This document shows, piece by piece, positions 45,170 through 57,010 of a stretch of 64,000 bases of DNA. A model generated the notes under the pieces. It worked only from the letters and a program-made list of their open reading frames with translations, was not told the DNA's origin and ran no database searches. Position 1 is the stretch's first letter. Each line of letters opens with the position of its first letter. The position numbers were made by a program, and so were the translations under genes. Origin of the DNA: Choristoneura fumiferana. Lineage: Eukaryota; Arthropoda; Insecta; Lepidoptera; Tortricidae. The stretch is taken from the NCBI RefSeq assembly GCF_025370935.1, contig NC_133497.1, positions 3,820,560 to 3,884,559 of the forward strand, in the 5' to 3' direction.

Positions 45170-45175
45170 TATAAA
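45170..45175 (+). promoter_or_regulatory. possible TATA box of the 45220 gene
   Basis: TATAAA 50 bases before the ATG, with an initiator-like CAGTTG at 45188. Spacing is shorter than usual, so tentative. Confidence 0.25.
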
Positions 45176-45219
45176 GTTCTAACGCTGCAGTTGTATTGAT
45201 CCTACGCCTTTTTACGAAC

Positions 45220-45283
45220 ATGGAGTTGTCATCGAATAACAACAGAAATATATTTGCGATTAATATGCTGATTATGATTTTAG
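45220..45283 (+). CDS. exon 1 of the secreted protein
   Basis: ATG in the context AACATGG; asparagine-rich start, then a hydrophobic run. Donor GTGAGT. Confidence 0.5.
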
Positions 45284-48200
45284 GTGAGTTGAAAGAAAAT
45301 AATTATGTGTTGTAATTCTAAGTAATGTAAACCTAGTTACATTTTTCAGTGTATTTTATCGTAAAAGTTCGTCTGATTAGCTTCACCCTATCGTAAAATG
45401 TAAAACTGTTTTGACATTTTGACCATAAATAATTAAAGTTCCATATTATAAATATGAAAAGTCACTCATTTAATACAATAATAGGGTGCCGTCGTATTCT
45501 GTCTGAGATAAGAGTTCTCCCAATGGAAAATCGACAATTTCTCAAAAAGTTGTCCATTTTCAGTTGTCCACTTTTAAAAAAAAAATACCTGACGCTATTT
45601 CAACACAAAAACCGGCCAAAAGCGTATCGGACACGCCCGAAATAGGGTTCCGTGGCCATTACAATATTTTTCTAAGGATTTTGTATTTTATATGAAATCT
45701 TCCAAGTTTAGGTATATTTTATACCTTAGGCTGCTATTTACTTATAAACTACTAATAATTCTCAAGCAAACTTAGCCGTTATAGTTTTCCTTGAAAGTTT
45801 GATATCCTACGTACTACCATCCAGATTTTTTTTATAAATTTCCACCTACCGGTTTAGATTTGGGGGGGGGGGAACGCTAAATTTTAATGAAAATTTGCAC
45901 TTTAAAGTTGAATATTTCGCAAAAAAACCACTGAATCGCAAAATCGTCTAAGAAAACCCCTAATGGTTGGCTGAGAAAAAAAAAACACCCCCACATTACG
46001 TCTATGGGACGCAACCTAAAAAAAAATTTTTTTGAATTTTTATTGTACAGTCACCAGCACCAATATCTGACACAACAAGCGTGCATAAATATCTGATACG
46101 ACTCTATTTCTAGGGCCGGAAGGACGTGTCAGATATTTTTGCACGCTCCGCTGTGGCAGATATTAATGCTGGTGACTGTACCATTTTGTCGGCATAGTTT
46201 GTAACGAGGTGTCATACAGCTCGTTTCATCCTAACTCTTTGTACTGTCTGGTTTAGCACATATTCGAAAAAATAACATTTAAATTCAAATTTCCTTTTCT
46301 AAATTCCACACCTGTTCAATTTACGTCAAGTAGCCATTCTATTCAGAGCCTCCGAGCTGAACACATACCTTCCTTTATCCTAGATCCTATAAATCTCATA
46401 ATAAGCTCATAATTTACTACTCCTATACGAAGGAAGGTTTTATAATTGTACAGTGCATTTTGTGAAGTATCATAAGATCATTAGATCTAATACTGCTGGA
46501 CTTCAGTGCCATTGATTTATATAAATAAAGAACTGGGCACGGAAACGTAAGTTGATTAACTATGTATTTTTTATAATTTTTGATACAGTGTCAAAGCATA
46601 CCTTTTAGATACTTAAGACCGCGTCTGTTTGTCCGCAGGTGCCCTTTAATTATAATCCTAGATAAATATCATTGTCTGCCCTATTCCTGTCTTCTTCCTT
46701 CATCCGAACAACTTCCCCGGACACCACCCCGTGACACTGGCGCACCAACGTGATAGAACCCACCCACCCAAGACCCGAAAACCCGAAGACCCAGAGACCG
46801 AAGATTTTTTTATTTACATTAGTATTTATATTATTTTTAAGTACTTTTCAAAACTCTAAAAGGTTAATATCAACCCTCACATAAATTTCGAACCCTACTT
46901 TTGGCCAACATTCAGTTTACCGCCCTAACCTACTAAAATCAAAACGTAATACTTACAATTTCACCAGCTTATGAGCCCTTAATTAGTGTTAAATATGTAA
47001 ACGGGAGGGTAAGCGACCAATGACAAAGCCAGTTAGATGCACACTGATTTATTCCGTTGCAAGTAACGCTAATACGGGTCGCAGCCCGCACACATGCATA
47101 ACTACATATCTAACAATTAGGTATTCAACGTGACGTCGTCCTATTAGTCCCAGTACACTAACAATACACTGCACAAAATAAATACACAAAACATTCACAG
47201 ACATCAACACTAAACGCGGTTTCCATAGAAACCAACATAATAATGACATAAATTCGGGTGTTCTTAAAACTCGTCAGAGTCACCTGGAGATGTGTCATTA
47301 AACACTTACGGCAGTGCTGTTGGGGAATACCCTCAGTGGGGAATACCATCACAATACCTACACTGGAAAAGAGACCTTCCTAGGGCCTCCGAGGTCGCTT
47401 ATCTAGAGGTCTCCGGACTGGTTCATGGTATAACACACACTTTTTATCATCATCATCATTTATCATTTATTTATTTCTGAGAATATGGTACAATATAAGT
47501 TAGTAAAAAGTGTTAGTTCAGCATATTCTGCCGTCATCGGCGTAGAAATATTTTACAGTTAATATAATTTTAGAATAAATAAATAAAAAAACATTATTAA
47601 TAATAAAAACAGAAAGAAAGAAGAGAGGAAAAAAAAATACATTATTTTGTTTATCTATAAAATAAAATACAATTTGCCTAAATTAATTGTTACTTATTTA
47701 AAAATTCATCAACTGAATAAAAGCACTTATCAAGCAACCACTTAAACATTCTCTTTTCAAATTGGTGTGTTTGTACCATCTTAAAATCCTCAGGTATTCT
47801 GTTATACAACTTTATAGCCATGCAGTATACGTTCATGCCAAACAATTTTAAGTTTTTTCTAGGCTGATGCAATTTTAGCGGTCTCCTGCTAGGTCTGTTA
47901 ATTTTATTAATTATCTGGTCATGCAGTGGAAAAAACTGTGGGTACTTTTTGACAAATTTAGTTATTTCAAATATGAAAAGACATGGCAATGGGAGAATGT
48001 TAAGTTCCTGAAATATTAAAATAGAACACTTAAGAACATTACTTATTATTATTATTATCAAGACTTAAGTTTCAAAAACATTTAATCCGATATTATGAAG
48101 ATCACTTTCGTAACTACTTAACGCATTATTTTTTATAACTAATATTCGATTACGTTCATATTTAAACCGAACCTTATTCAACTTATACCTTTTACATGTA

Positions 48201-51200
48201 CTGAATTACCAAACTTACGCTTTAGAGACATCGAATCCGATATAATAATTACAATCACTCTCTTAAAAATAACTTTAAGATAATCGTTTTAAACACAATG
48301 CAGACGGCTCTTCTAAATAAACCGGAACTCCTGTACGAGCTCAAGCTCCGCGACGTCCAATTTCCTTCTTCCGCTACAGCTGATGACTTACGCCAACTTC
48401 TAAATCCACTTTTAGAACAGCCATGCTGCATCGAAACGAGCCCCTATACTCTGGAACAGGACATGGAAGAGATCACCAAATGCCTCACCATGGTTTCATC
48501 TCGTCTTCTCCTATCATCAACCACCAACATTCACAATGATCGTATCGCGACATATTTAAAACATTTATGCGTAAGAATTAATCGTATTTCTATAACAACT
48601 GATATTTCTAACACATTATTACTAAAATATAAACAGATTTGCGAACAACTGACAGATTGTCAGGAAAAAATGGGACTGGGGAATTAAGTGGGACTGGGCC
48701 GGGCATGTCTGCCGGATGCACCCACAAAGATGGGCGCACAAAGCCACATGGTGGGTACCACATGACGGGCACCGACGGCAAGGCAGGCCGAGGCGGAGAT
48801 GGCGAGATGACCTGGACGCGGAATTGAGTGAGTGGCCAAATATAGCTCTGGATAGGGAGATGTGGAAGTCAAGAGGAGAGGCCTTTGCCCAGCAGTGGGA
48901 CACAGTTATAGGCTAAATATAATAAAAGCACAAAAACTATCAACTATCAAACCTTACCGACAATCGTCAAACCGACTTTAAACGATTTAATTACAAAGGA
49001 GACGGTTGCCCACGCGATTTTATTCAAAAAGTAGAAGAATTCGCAATCTCTCGCAATATCGACCATAAAAGGTTACATAATTGCATTTATGACCTATTAT
49101 CGGGAACCCCTTTAGATTGGTATAGAGCTATAAAAACAACGCTTACTGATTGGAAAACATTTAAAACACAATTTATCCGAGATTTCGAAATCCACGACCA
49201 CGACTATTACTTATCTCAAACTATAAACTCTCGCAAACAAAAAACAAACGAGAGAATAATTATGAGAATAATTATGTACTTTTCCGCGATGGAAGCACTC
49301 TTTTCCAAAATTACATGAACCACTGTCAGAGCGATCAAAGATTGATATCTTGCGCAGAAATATGAAATTTATAGTTCAAAACTGTTGCCCACTGACGTGA
49401 CGTCGATCGATCAGCTTTTTCAAGCATGCAAATGGTATGAGAGCTGTAACGGTTTTAGACAAAACAATATATTTAATCAAAACGTCAACGAACAACAGAA
49501 CCATTCAGAATACTATTCATCAACTCGTACCACACTCCATATTTTATACCACCATTTCCGTACAAAAACGAAGTCCCAATTCACACTGTCACCCCCCCGA
49601 CCGGGACGATATTACGTTTCTCCTGCCCTCGTTGTCGAACCAACGATCACCAATTAGAAACTTGTACCAGTAAAAAGATAGTATGTTTTCGCTGTGGCAA
49701 AGAAAATGTCACATACTCAAAATGTAATAATTGTCATAAACATTCAAAAAAAGCATATTGGAGAAAATTAATTTATCAAAAACATCAGGAATGGAATCTA
49801 TGGCTAAATACAATTACAATATTCATGTCATCATATAAAACTACATCAATTTTATTCAACAAGAATTCTAATGACGAAAGACCATACTTAAACGTTAAGT
49901 CCAACAACTTAACATTATGTGGCCTTTTAGATAGTGGTAGTGCCATAACCATTTTAGGAAATAATTCACACGAAATACTGTTATCTCATGGCTATAAGCT
50001 TAACCATAAACAAACGATCACAGGATCTGTCGCTAATGGCCAAACGATACGATCCATTGGTACCATAGAACTGCCTATACTCTTTAAATAGAAAGTTGCA
50101 ATCATAACTGCACACGTCAAACCTTCCGTAAAACAATCTCTTATCCTCGGCATAGATTTCTGGAAAATGTTTAATTTAGCACCTGACATTCTTCATACAT
50201 TAACATCATTTACGAATCAACATATCGACACGTTTGTCGTTAATGCTCCTTCTGATCATATCAGTCATTATGATAAGCTTACCGATACTCAACGTCTAAT
50301 ATCAGATATCATTATCCAACGGTATAAATTATTTCAACAGAATCCAAACCCGGGTAGGACTCATCTCGTAGAACACCACATCGATACCGGTGATCATCCA
50401 CCCATCAGACAGCGATGCTATAGACTTTCACCGGAAAAACAAAAGGCCCTATGTCATGAAGTCGACGAAATGCTAAAACTAAACGTCATCGAACCCTGTG
50501 AAAGTCCATGGTTAAATCCAGTCATTATCACCCCCAAGAAGGACCAAACGTGGCGTTTTTGCATCGATAGCAGAAAATTAAATTCAATCACACGCAAAGA
50601 TGCTTATAAACTTCCCTTTATCTCAGATATCCTTGATAAGTTAAAAAATGCTAAATATCTCTCCTCCATTGATATTGCCAAAGCTTTTTGAGAAATTCCT
50701 TTACGCCCGTCAGATAGACCCAAGACTGCTTTTCACGTGTCAGGCCGTGGAATGTTCATGTTCCGCGTAATGCCATTTGGTCTTTCAAATGCACCTGCTA
50801 CACAGCAACGTTTCATGGATACATTATTTCCATCAGAGAATCTAGATAATTCAGTATTCACTTATTTAGATGACATAATTATCATCAGTAATACATTTGA
50901 AGAACATATAGCATTACTAAATAAGGTCCAACAGAAACTAGCGCAAGCTAACATAACAGTAAATTTCCCTAAATGCTCATTCTTCAAAAAAGAACTCAAA
51001 TATTTAGGTTACATAGTCAATGAGTCAGGACTCCAAACTGATCCAAGTAAAGTCCGAGCGATTCTCGATATACCCGCCCCCAACAATCCTCGTGAAGTTA
51101 AGAGATTTTTAGGTACAGCAAGCTGGTATAGACGATTTATTCCAGATTTCAGCACTAAGGTTGCGCCTCTTACCAAACTAACTTCTACTTCCAAAAAGGC

Positions 51201-54200
51201 CCCACCTTTCAAATGGACCTCTGAAGCAGACAATGCCTTCAGAAACATTAAAGAAGCCCTAGTCTCAACTCCTATTCTCGCTTGTCCAGATTTTACAAAC
51301 CCCTTCGCAGTCCACTGTGATGCTTCCAGCTTCGGTATTGGCTCAATGCTCACTCAAGAAGTTGACGGAATAGAAAAACCCATAGCCTATATGAGTAAAT
51401 CCCTCACAGGTCCCCAGAAAAATTACTCTATCACAGAAAGAGAATTGTTAAGCGTCATCTTATCCTTAGAACATTGGCGTTGCTACCTTGACAACGGCCT
51501 CAAATTCACTATTTATACAGATCACTCTGCACTCCAATGGTTCTTACATCTAGATAATCCTACAGGACGTTTAGCTCGCTGGAGTATTCGCCTTTCCACC
51601 TTTAACTTCGAAATAAAACATAAACGTGGCAAAGACCACTTGGTTCCAGATGCTTTATCACGCTCAGTCCCTATAAGTATCATAAACTACAATAGTTCAG
51701 ATACAAATGACGATTGGTATAACAATATTTATTCTAAATGTAGCATTAACCCTAACACTACCCCCAATTACATCATCAATAATGATAAATTATATAGATT
51801 CGAACAAACTACTTCATTACTCCATTCTGAATATAATTGGAAAGAAGTAGTTCCACTTGAATATAGAACACCAATCATCGCCGAAAATCACTCCACCCCC
51901 ACTTGTGCACACTTTGGTATATTTAAAACATACCAAAGAATAAAGATGAAATATTTCTGGCCAGGGGGGCCTACCATGATCTTTTCATAAACGATCCAAA
52001 CGCAGAGCAGTTCAATTTAGGCACCTAAACTGAATCGTCGAAATTGGTACCACGACGTTCATTTCTCAGAGCTGAGTCTCAATGGTTTACAAGTGAATGA
52101 AAGACCGATATTGTCTCTGGTCCGAAACTGAAACGTTAAGTCGCGAAAGGGATACCGCTATATGCAAACCAAATATTGTATACTAAAACCTCTTTATTTT
52201 GAAAAACCATAACTCTATGTCATTCCGTGTTCTTAGCAACCGTTGTGTTGATTACAAATAATTTTTTTACGCTGTCACTAATCCACGAGTCTCTTTTCTC
52301 ACTGAAAAATTAGTTTTATGAATGAGGAGTTAAGAAGCACAATGTCGTGAGTACCTATGAAAAGTTATAAAACTTGAATAAAAGTTTAAAAGTTCTTGAA
52401 ATTCATTAGTTGAAAAAAAAGCGATCCAAAAGAATTGACAGAATGAGTAACTTATACTGAATCGCTAAATTTGACACTGAAGCGATTCAATTCCCACTCA
52501 AGTTAAGCGTCATGGTACGAAAACCGCTTGAAGTGAGTGAATGAAAATGTCTGTATCGCTGTCGCTGAACCGTGCTTGAACTGAATCGCAAAAGTAACGT
52601 CCTGGTACGAAATAGCGATGCAGCTCAGTTTAGAGCCTAAACTGAATCGTATTAAGGGAGCCTGGTAGGCCCCCAGGAATGTACAAAGACATTTCAAACT
52701 TTATTTCAAAATGCGAAACTTGTTTAGCCTACAAACATCAAAATCAAGTAAAATTCGGACTCATGGGTAAACCTAAAGTGTGCTCACGTCCATTCCAGTG
52801 CATCTCTATCGATTTAATAGGACCACTACCCACAACATACAAACATAATAAATATATCTTCGTTATAACATGCTGTTTTTCCAAATACTGCCTTATTTTT
52901 CCAATTAAACGAGCTACCACTTCCGTAATTGTACATATACTAGAACACTTAGTCTTTCTCTCCTACGGAGTCCCAGAAACTGTTATTCTAGACAATGCTG
53001 CTCAATTCACAAGCCAGGAAATTACTGATTTATTCCAAGCCTATCAAGTACCTAAGGTTCATTATACACCACGGTACTGTCCACAAGTAAATTTAGTCGA
53101 AAGGTTCAATAAATCAATAATTACCGCTATATCCTCATTTGTTGAAAACGACCACAGAACTTGGGACGTAAACATCCACAAGATTCAATTCGCCATAAAT
53201 ACAGCCGTAAATGAGGTAACCAAATACACGCCAGCTTTCTTAGTCTTTGGTCGTTAATTGGTCACATGTGGGTCGGTATACAATAACACTGATCTCACAA
53301 ATGACATTATCTTCGCGCCAAGAAACGAACTTGCCGAGAATTTGGGACACCTTCACTCTATTTTCTCAGAAGTTCAGGCCAGGTTGTGGAAAGCACATCA
53401 AATAAACTCAACATCATATAATAAACATCATCAACATATAGAATTCAATGTCGGTGATATTGTCTGGAAACATAACTATACCATCAGCAACGCAGGTAAA
53501 TATCACTTGGCCAAACTCGCTCCTAAATTTATTAAATGCAAGGTTACCCAAAAAATATCACCACTAGTTTATGAATTAACGGACATGTCTAACAAACCAC
53601 TGGGACGATGGCACGTTAGAGACCTAAAGCCGATTCCCAAAACTAAAAATTAAAATGAAGAGTTCATTCACATTTGGCAATATTTTTTCCCATAAAAATC
53701 ATTATTACTTTTATCCTAGCATTACTTTAAAAAAAAACTTACCTATGTATATACTGTATATAATTTATCCATACACCTTTTCTCATTTCATTACTCTTTT
53801 CGATTCTTCATTAATAAAATACATTGTTGACCTAGTCTAATCAATATTACTTTACCTTTGATAAATACACAGGATAATTACCAAGTCATAGTAGTTCCGA
53901 TGGAACAGTTTGACACCAAGTACGTCAACTGATATCTAAGAACTATGTTGAGCCATACTTGGATTCAATTATTTATTGTTATCCATGTCTTATTATTAAA
54001 CTACGTTTAAGATGTATTTGAATTAATTTTTCTTGCATATATACGTGCATACATACTTTAAGTGCATGAGTTCGAGTATGCAATACTCATATTTTACTCT
54101 AGTAAGGTTCATCTTAAACACATCAGCGGGTGGTTACTGTAAAAAGCCTTAATACCATTCGAGAACGATTTGACGAGTATGCCATTAAATATCAATGGAT

Positions 54201-56211
54201 ACTCCTACACAAGATATTTTGGTTAATTACTTACAATACTAACCAAAATTATGAATGATAGATGAATGAATGAATGCAGAGTGTTTCCTCGAATCGTTTC
54301 TCTTGTAAGATACACATATTGTAAATTATCATTACGCACTCTCTAAATTACAATCATTCACATCACTCATTTTAATTACCTTAACTATACTCTTTTTAAC
54401 ACAACGAAAAAATCCCATCAGGACTTAACATCCCTCAGGATTTTTTCTTCCAGGGCAGGCCGGGTATTGTAACGAGGTGTCATACAGCTCGTTTCATCCT
54501 AACTCTTTGTCCTAACTGTCTGGTTTAGCACATATTCGAAAAAATAACATTTAAATTCAAATTTCCTTTTCTAAATTCCACACCTGTTCAATTTACGTCA
54601 AGTAGCCATTCTATTCAGAGCCTCCGAGCTGAACACTTACCTTCCTTTATCCTAGATCCTATAAATCTCTTTAAACTCCATAATAAGCTCATAATTTACT
54701 ACTCCTATACGAAGGAAGGTTTTATAATTGTACAGTGCATTTTGTGAAGTTTCATAAGATCATTAGATTGTAATACTGCTGGACTTCAGTGCCATTGATT
54801 TATATAAATGAAGAACTGGGCACGGAAACGTAAGTTGATTAACTATGTACTTATTTTTATAATTGTTGATGCAGTGTCAAAGCATACCTTTTAGATACTT
54901 AAGACCGCGTCTGTTTGTCCGCAGGTGCCCTTTTATTATTATCCTAAATAAATATCACTGTCTGCCCTATTCCTGTCTTCTTCCTTCATCCGAACAACTT
55001 CCCCGGACACCACCCCGTGACAAAATTACAGCTTTATAGCATTGATAGTCCCTGAGCAAAGCCGCGGACGGATGGACAGACAGACAGACATGGCGAAACT
55101 ATAAGGGTTCCGTTTTTGCCATTTTGGCTATGGAACCTTAAAAATGAGTATAATATTGTTTTTCAATATAAACAAAACGTTGTGGTAAAGGTGATAAAAA
55201 GTCAGATAATCTTTGTTGTTGGATCCAATAGAAAGTTTCGATGTACTTAGTTACAAAATTACGTTTTTTTTTTTCTCACAAGATTTCGTGACATTTTCCT
55301 GACCAGTTTATGTTTTATGGTCTCGTTCTTAGTGTTAATAATTTCTTGATAATACTTATATCTTGTCAATTTCATGACGGGACAACTTATTGAGAAATAC
55401 CTACTCAATCATATTACCTATGCATTAGGTACATCTTTAAACCTAGTTATAATTACAAATATCTAAATTTCTTCTTTTAGAGACTACCACATTTCTTACT
55501 CAACAAATAAACTTGTTAGATCACCTGGCAGGTAGAATGTCCCACAAAAATGATCAGTCTTTTTTAAAATCTTATTTTTAGTTTACATATAAAAATTGCA
55601 TATTGCCTCAAAAACATATTGAGGAAAAAAAATATTTTTATAATTTAGGGACTGATTTAGCCCCGCTATAACCAGCCAGGTCTATAGTTCTGCGTCGGGG
55701 TATAATAGGAGAGGTATGGGACAAGTTTTCAGCTTACCTCAAATACCTACCCAAAAATTGGTGCCAGCTCTCGGACTAGAGCTGGCGCGCGCGGCGCTCT
55801 GTACTAAGTAAAGGTATCTAGCGTCTCGAGTAGCCGCCCCAGTCGAAAACAAAAGCAGTACCACTACCATGAGTTTACAGTGACCGTACTCGATAGCGAC
55901 GGCGTAAATTATTTGTAGAGGCGCTGTACAATTCTCCATACAAATAATTTACGCCGTCGCTATCGAGTACGGTCATTGTAAACTCATGGTAATGGTACAG
56001 ACAAATTCAGAATGTTTCTTAATTTATGTTAGTTTTCGATGTTTGGAAAGTTAACTGACCAAGATTCCTTTTTCAGGTATATGCTTTGCATACCAACTCG
56101 GAACTGTGCAAGCTACTGGTCCTTCAAGTAATTACAGTAATGTCGAGTCCAACTCAACGCTGGGTGGTCACAGTGGGAATATGGAACACGACCACGCCAA
56201 TCAAGCAAACG
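45220..56211 (+). CDS. unidentified secreted protein, first two coding exons (3' end not found)
   Basis: Exon 1, 45220-45283, is ATG plus 20 codons and one base; exon 2, 56077-56211, completes a Gly codon and adds 44 codons and one base. The join gives a hydrophobic signal segment (NMLIMILG then ICFA) with a plausible cleavage before YQLG. A Ser/Asn/Gly/His-rich stretch follows, with possible N-glycosylation sites NYS and NST. Both junctions are consensus (G|GTGAGT, TTTCAG|GT, G|GTCAGT). I do not recognise the family. Next-exon phase (1) does not match the exon F copy at 61565 (needs 2), so other exons must intervene or lie right of the window. It could be the 5' end of an HP14-like paralogue or unrelated. 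The intron is swollen by a gypsy provirus. Confidence 0.45.
45610..46199 (-). mobile_element. family X element, left part (split by gypsy and a MITE)
   Basis: Minus-strand family X, from ACCGGCCAAAAGCGTATCGG to TTTTGTCGGCATAGT. It contains the MITE at 46048-46178 and resumes at 55023-55140. Confidence 0.8.
46048..46178. mobile_element. 131-bp Tc1/mariner-type MITE (family T)
   Basis: CAGTCACCAGCA to TGCTGGTGACTG with TA at both edges. Inserted in family X; the empty site (TTGTACCATTTTG type) is visible in other copies. Confidence 0.88.
46200..46736 (+). repeat. 5' LTR of gypsy element
   Basis: 537 bp, TG...CA. It lacks short segments (for example TTTAAACTCCA near 46398) present in the 3' LTR. 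Confidence 0.93.
46738..46755 (+). promoter_or_regulatory. probable primer-binding site
   Basis: TGGCGCACC starts two bases after the 5' LTR; TGG is expected opposite a tRNA CCA end. I do not assign the tRNA. Confidence 0.5.
47455..48063 (-). mobile_element. CR1/Jockey-type LINE 3' fragment in the gypsy leader
   Basis: An open minus-strand segment (47690-48061) reads like the end of insect LINE ORF2: LNILPLPCLFIFEITKF, KLYNRIPEDFK, and FYSVDEFL at the terminus. It is 5'-truncated. The 3' side ends near a short ATCATCATCATC stretch. Confidence 0.75.
48298..49315 (+). pseudogene. gypsy gag (disrupted)
   Basis: It opens with ATG at 48298 for about 125 codons, is cut by an RTE LINE fragment (48673-48920), and resumes with capsid-like sequence (FNYKGDGCPRDFIQ, GTPLDWYRAI, LTDWKTFKTQF). 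A stop and local frame changes follow near 49316-49600. Confidence 0.8.
48673..48920 (+). mobile_element. RTE-clade LINE 3' end inserted in gag
   Basis: Translated: WAGHVCRMHPQRW, a Gly/Arg-rich GRPRRRWRDDL, then EAFAQQWD, the characteristic end of RTE-like ORFs. The tail is TATAATAAAA. Confidence 0.8.
49618..49765 (+). pseudogene. gypsy nucleocapsid zinc-knuckle region
   Basis: CPRCRTNDH and CFRCGKENV give CxxC starts with partly missing later His/Cys, suggesting two decayed CCHC knuckles in the pol frame. Confidence 0.6.
49825..50091 (+). pseudogene. gypsy aspartic protease domain
   Basis: LLDSGSAIT is the active-site Asp motif. The frame ends in TAG at 50089-50091 inside the domain. Confidence 0.85.
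50167..51965 (+). pseudogene. gypsy reverse transcriptase and RNase H
   Basis: RT motifs: TWRFCIDSRKLN, SIDIAKAF, then TGA at 50689 where Trp is expected, FRVMPFGLSNAP, and YLDD. RNase H: HCDASSFGIG, ITERELL, YTDHSALQW supply acidic catalytic residues. The frame is otherwise open from 50167. Confidence 0.93.
51700..53653 (+). pseudogene. gypsy integrase, split by a DNA transposon
   Basis: The HHCC zinc finger is divided: its two His are before 51962 and CETC lies after 52674. The DDE core is visible as SIDLIGP, LDNAAQF and NLVERFN. A TAA at 53255-53257 precedes the C-terminal part, which ends GRWHVRDLKPIP. Removing the insert and one 4-bp duplication restores the frame. Confidence 0.9.
51966..52673. 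mobile_element. 708-bp DNA transposon with GGGGCCTACCA ends and 4-bp duplication
   Basis: Terminal inverted repeats GGGGCCTACCA; CAGG is duplicated at 51962-51965 and 52674-52677. Subterminal CCTAAACTGAATCG repeats occur near both ends. No ORF of a transposase, so non-autonomous. Superfamily not assigned. Confidence 0.92.
53654..54477 (+). other. gypsy 3' untranslated region
   Basis: AT-rich with no env-like frame. A moderately purine-rich CAGGGCAGGCCGGG lies just before the 3' LTR, where the polypurine tract is expected. Confidence 0.55.
54478..55022 (+). repeat. 3' LTR of gypsy element
   Basis: 545 bp, TGTAACGAGG to CCCCGTGACA. Confidence 0.93.
55023..55140 (-). mobile_element. family X element, right part
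   Basis: AAAATTACAGCTTTATAGC to TTTTGGCTATGGAACC, continuation of 45610-46199. Confidence 0.8.
55141..55855. other. intron without recognized feature
   Basis: AT-rich until 55660, then a GC-richer segment (GAGCTGGCGCGCGCGGCGC) that I cannot assign. Confidence 0.4.
55857..55999. repeat. hairpin element upstream of exon 2
   Basis: Near-perfect 60-base arms (CGTACTCGATAGCGACGGCG and complement) around GAGGCGCTGTAC. It ends about 78 bases before the exon 2 acceptor. Confidence 0.8.
56077..56211 (+). CDS. exon 2 of the secreted protein
   Basis: Acceptor TTTTTCAG, donor GTCAGT. It reads ICFAYQLGTVQATG, ends GHSGNMEHDHANQAN. A second open frame overlaps but would not extend the signal peptide. 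Confidence 0.5.
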
Positions 56212-56299
56212 GTCAGTACTTATAATACTGTAGAGAGACCGAGGAGAGATCTGACAGAGGATCAAGACTCGAACAATCAAACGCGTGCTGTTGCGAGGT

Positions 56300-57010
56300 G
56301 TACGTATTATAATGTATAAATTAAAAATAAATATCGGTTGAAATACATACAGTTGAAATACCGAAAATTTAAAAATATAATGCATCAAAATATATACAGT
56401 TATTTGACATAAGTTCTAAACGCATAAGCTTGAAATGCATAGTGGTCAAAATATATAATAGCTACAATGCATAATGGTTCTTAGGGGTTATCCATAAAGT
56501 ACGTCACACATTAGGGGGGGGGGGGGGTCAAGCGGTTTGGGACACAGGAACAAAATAAAAATTTCATAGCAATACGTGTGGCAAGGGGAGGGGGGTTCTA
56601 AAAGGGTCAAAACTAGTGTGGCGTACTTTATGGATGGCCCCTTAGTCATATTGCACAAAATGCATAATATGATGATAATGTATACGTTTAAAATACATAA
56701 AATTATAAAGAATAAATAGTTAAATGAAATATCAATTAAAATCCATACAGTACGTTTTCTATAATGGTTGAAACACATAATCGATACAGAAATTTCACAA
56801 AGAAAAATGCTTGCATTAAAATACGGGAGTGTAATGTTTGTCATAACGATTTGCGAATTTTCATTTCTCATAACATAAATATCAGAATTTCAATCCGTCG
56901 AAATATTGAGAACGTATAAAACAATATGCATATAAACAAATTGCCGAAATTCTCAAATCATATTATTCAATTTGCATAATTGTCTTATGCACATTAAACT
57001 ACTGTATAAT
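56300..57010. repeat. degenerate AAATGCATA-type tandem repeat
   Basis: Loose units of about 18-24 bases, e.g. TTGAAATACATACAG, TTGAAATGCATAGTGG, CACAAAATGCATAA, TTGAAACACATAATCG. Interrupted by the MITE at 56484-56641. Confidence 0.5.
56484..56641. mobile_element. PIF/Harbinger-type MITE with TTA duplication
   Basis: Ends GGGGTTATCCATAAAGTACG and complement; TTA at 56481-56483 and 56642-56644. It contains a run of 14 G. Confidence 0.8.

Larger units (their letters stand above)
46200..55022 (+). mobile_element. Ty3/gypsy LTR retrotransposon (defective, nested insertions)
   Basis: LTRs at 46200-46736 and 54478-55022 both start TGTAACGAGG and end CCCCGTGACA. Internal order is leader, gag, CCHC knuckle, aspartic protease, reverse transcriptase, RNase H, integrase, the Ty3/gypsy order. 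No envelope-like ORF lies between integrase and the 3' LTR. Gag and pol share one frame where intact. Defects: LINE fragments in the leader and gag, stops at 50089 and 50689, a 708-bp transposon in integrase and a stop at 53255-53257. No obvious target-site duplication is seen; about 18 bases of the host repeat are missing at the junction. LTRs differ by a 14-base and smaller indels plus scattered changes, so the insertion is not brand new. Confidence 0.95.

Noticed and set aside
48622..48916. Arg/Gly-rich frames suggestive of a small nucleic-acid-binding protein
   Set aside because: They are the truncated C-terminal end of an RTE-type LINE inserted in gag.
53654..54477. Envelope gene of an errantivirus-type gypsy element
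   Set aside because: No frame of sufficient length with signal peptide or transmembrane segment exists between integrase and the 3' LTR.
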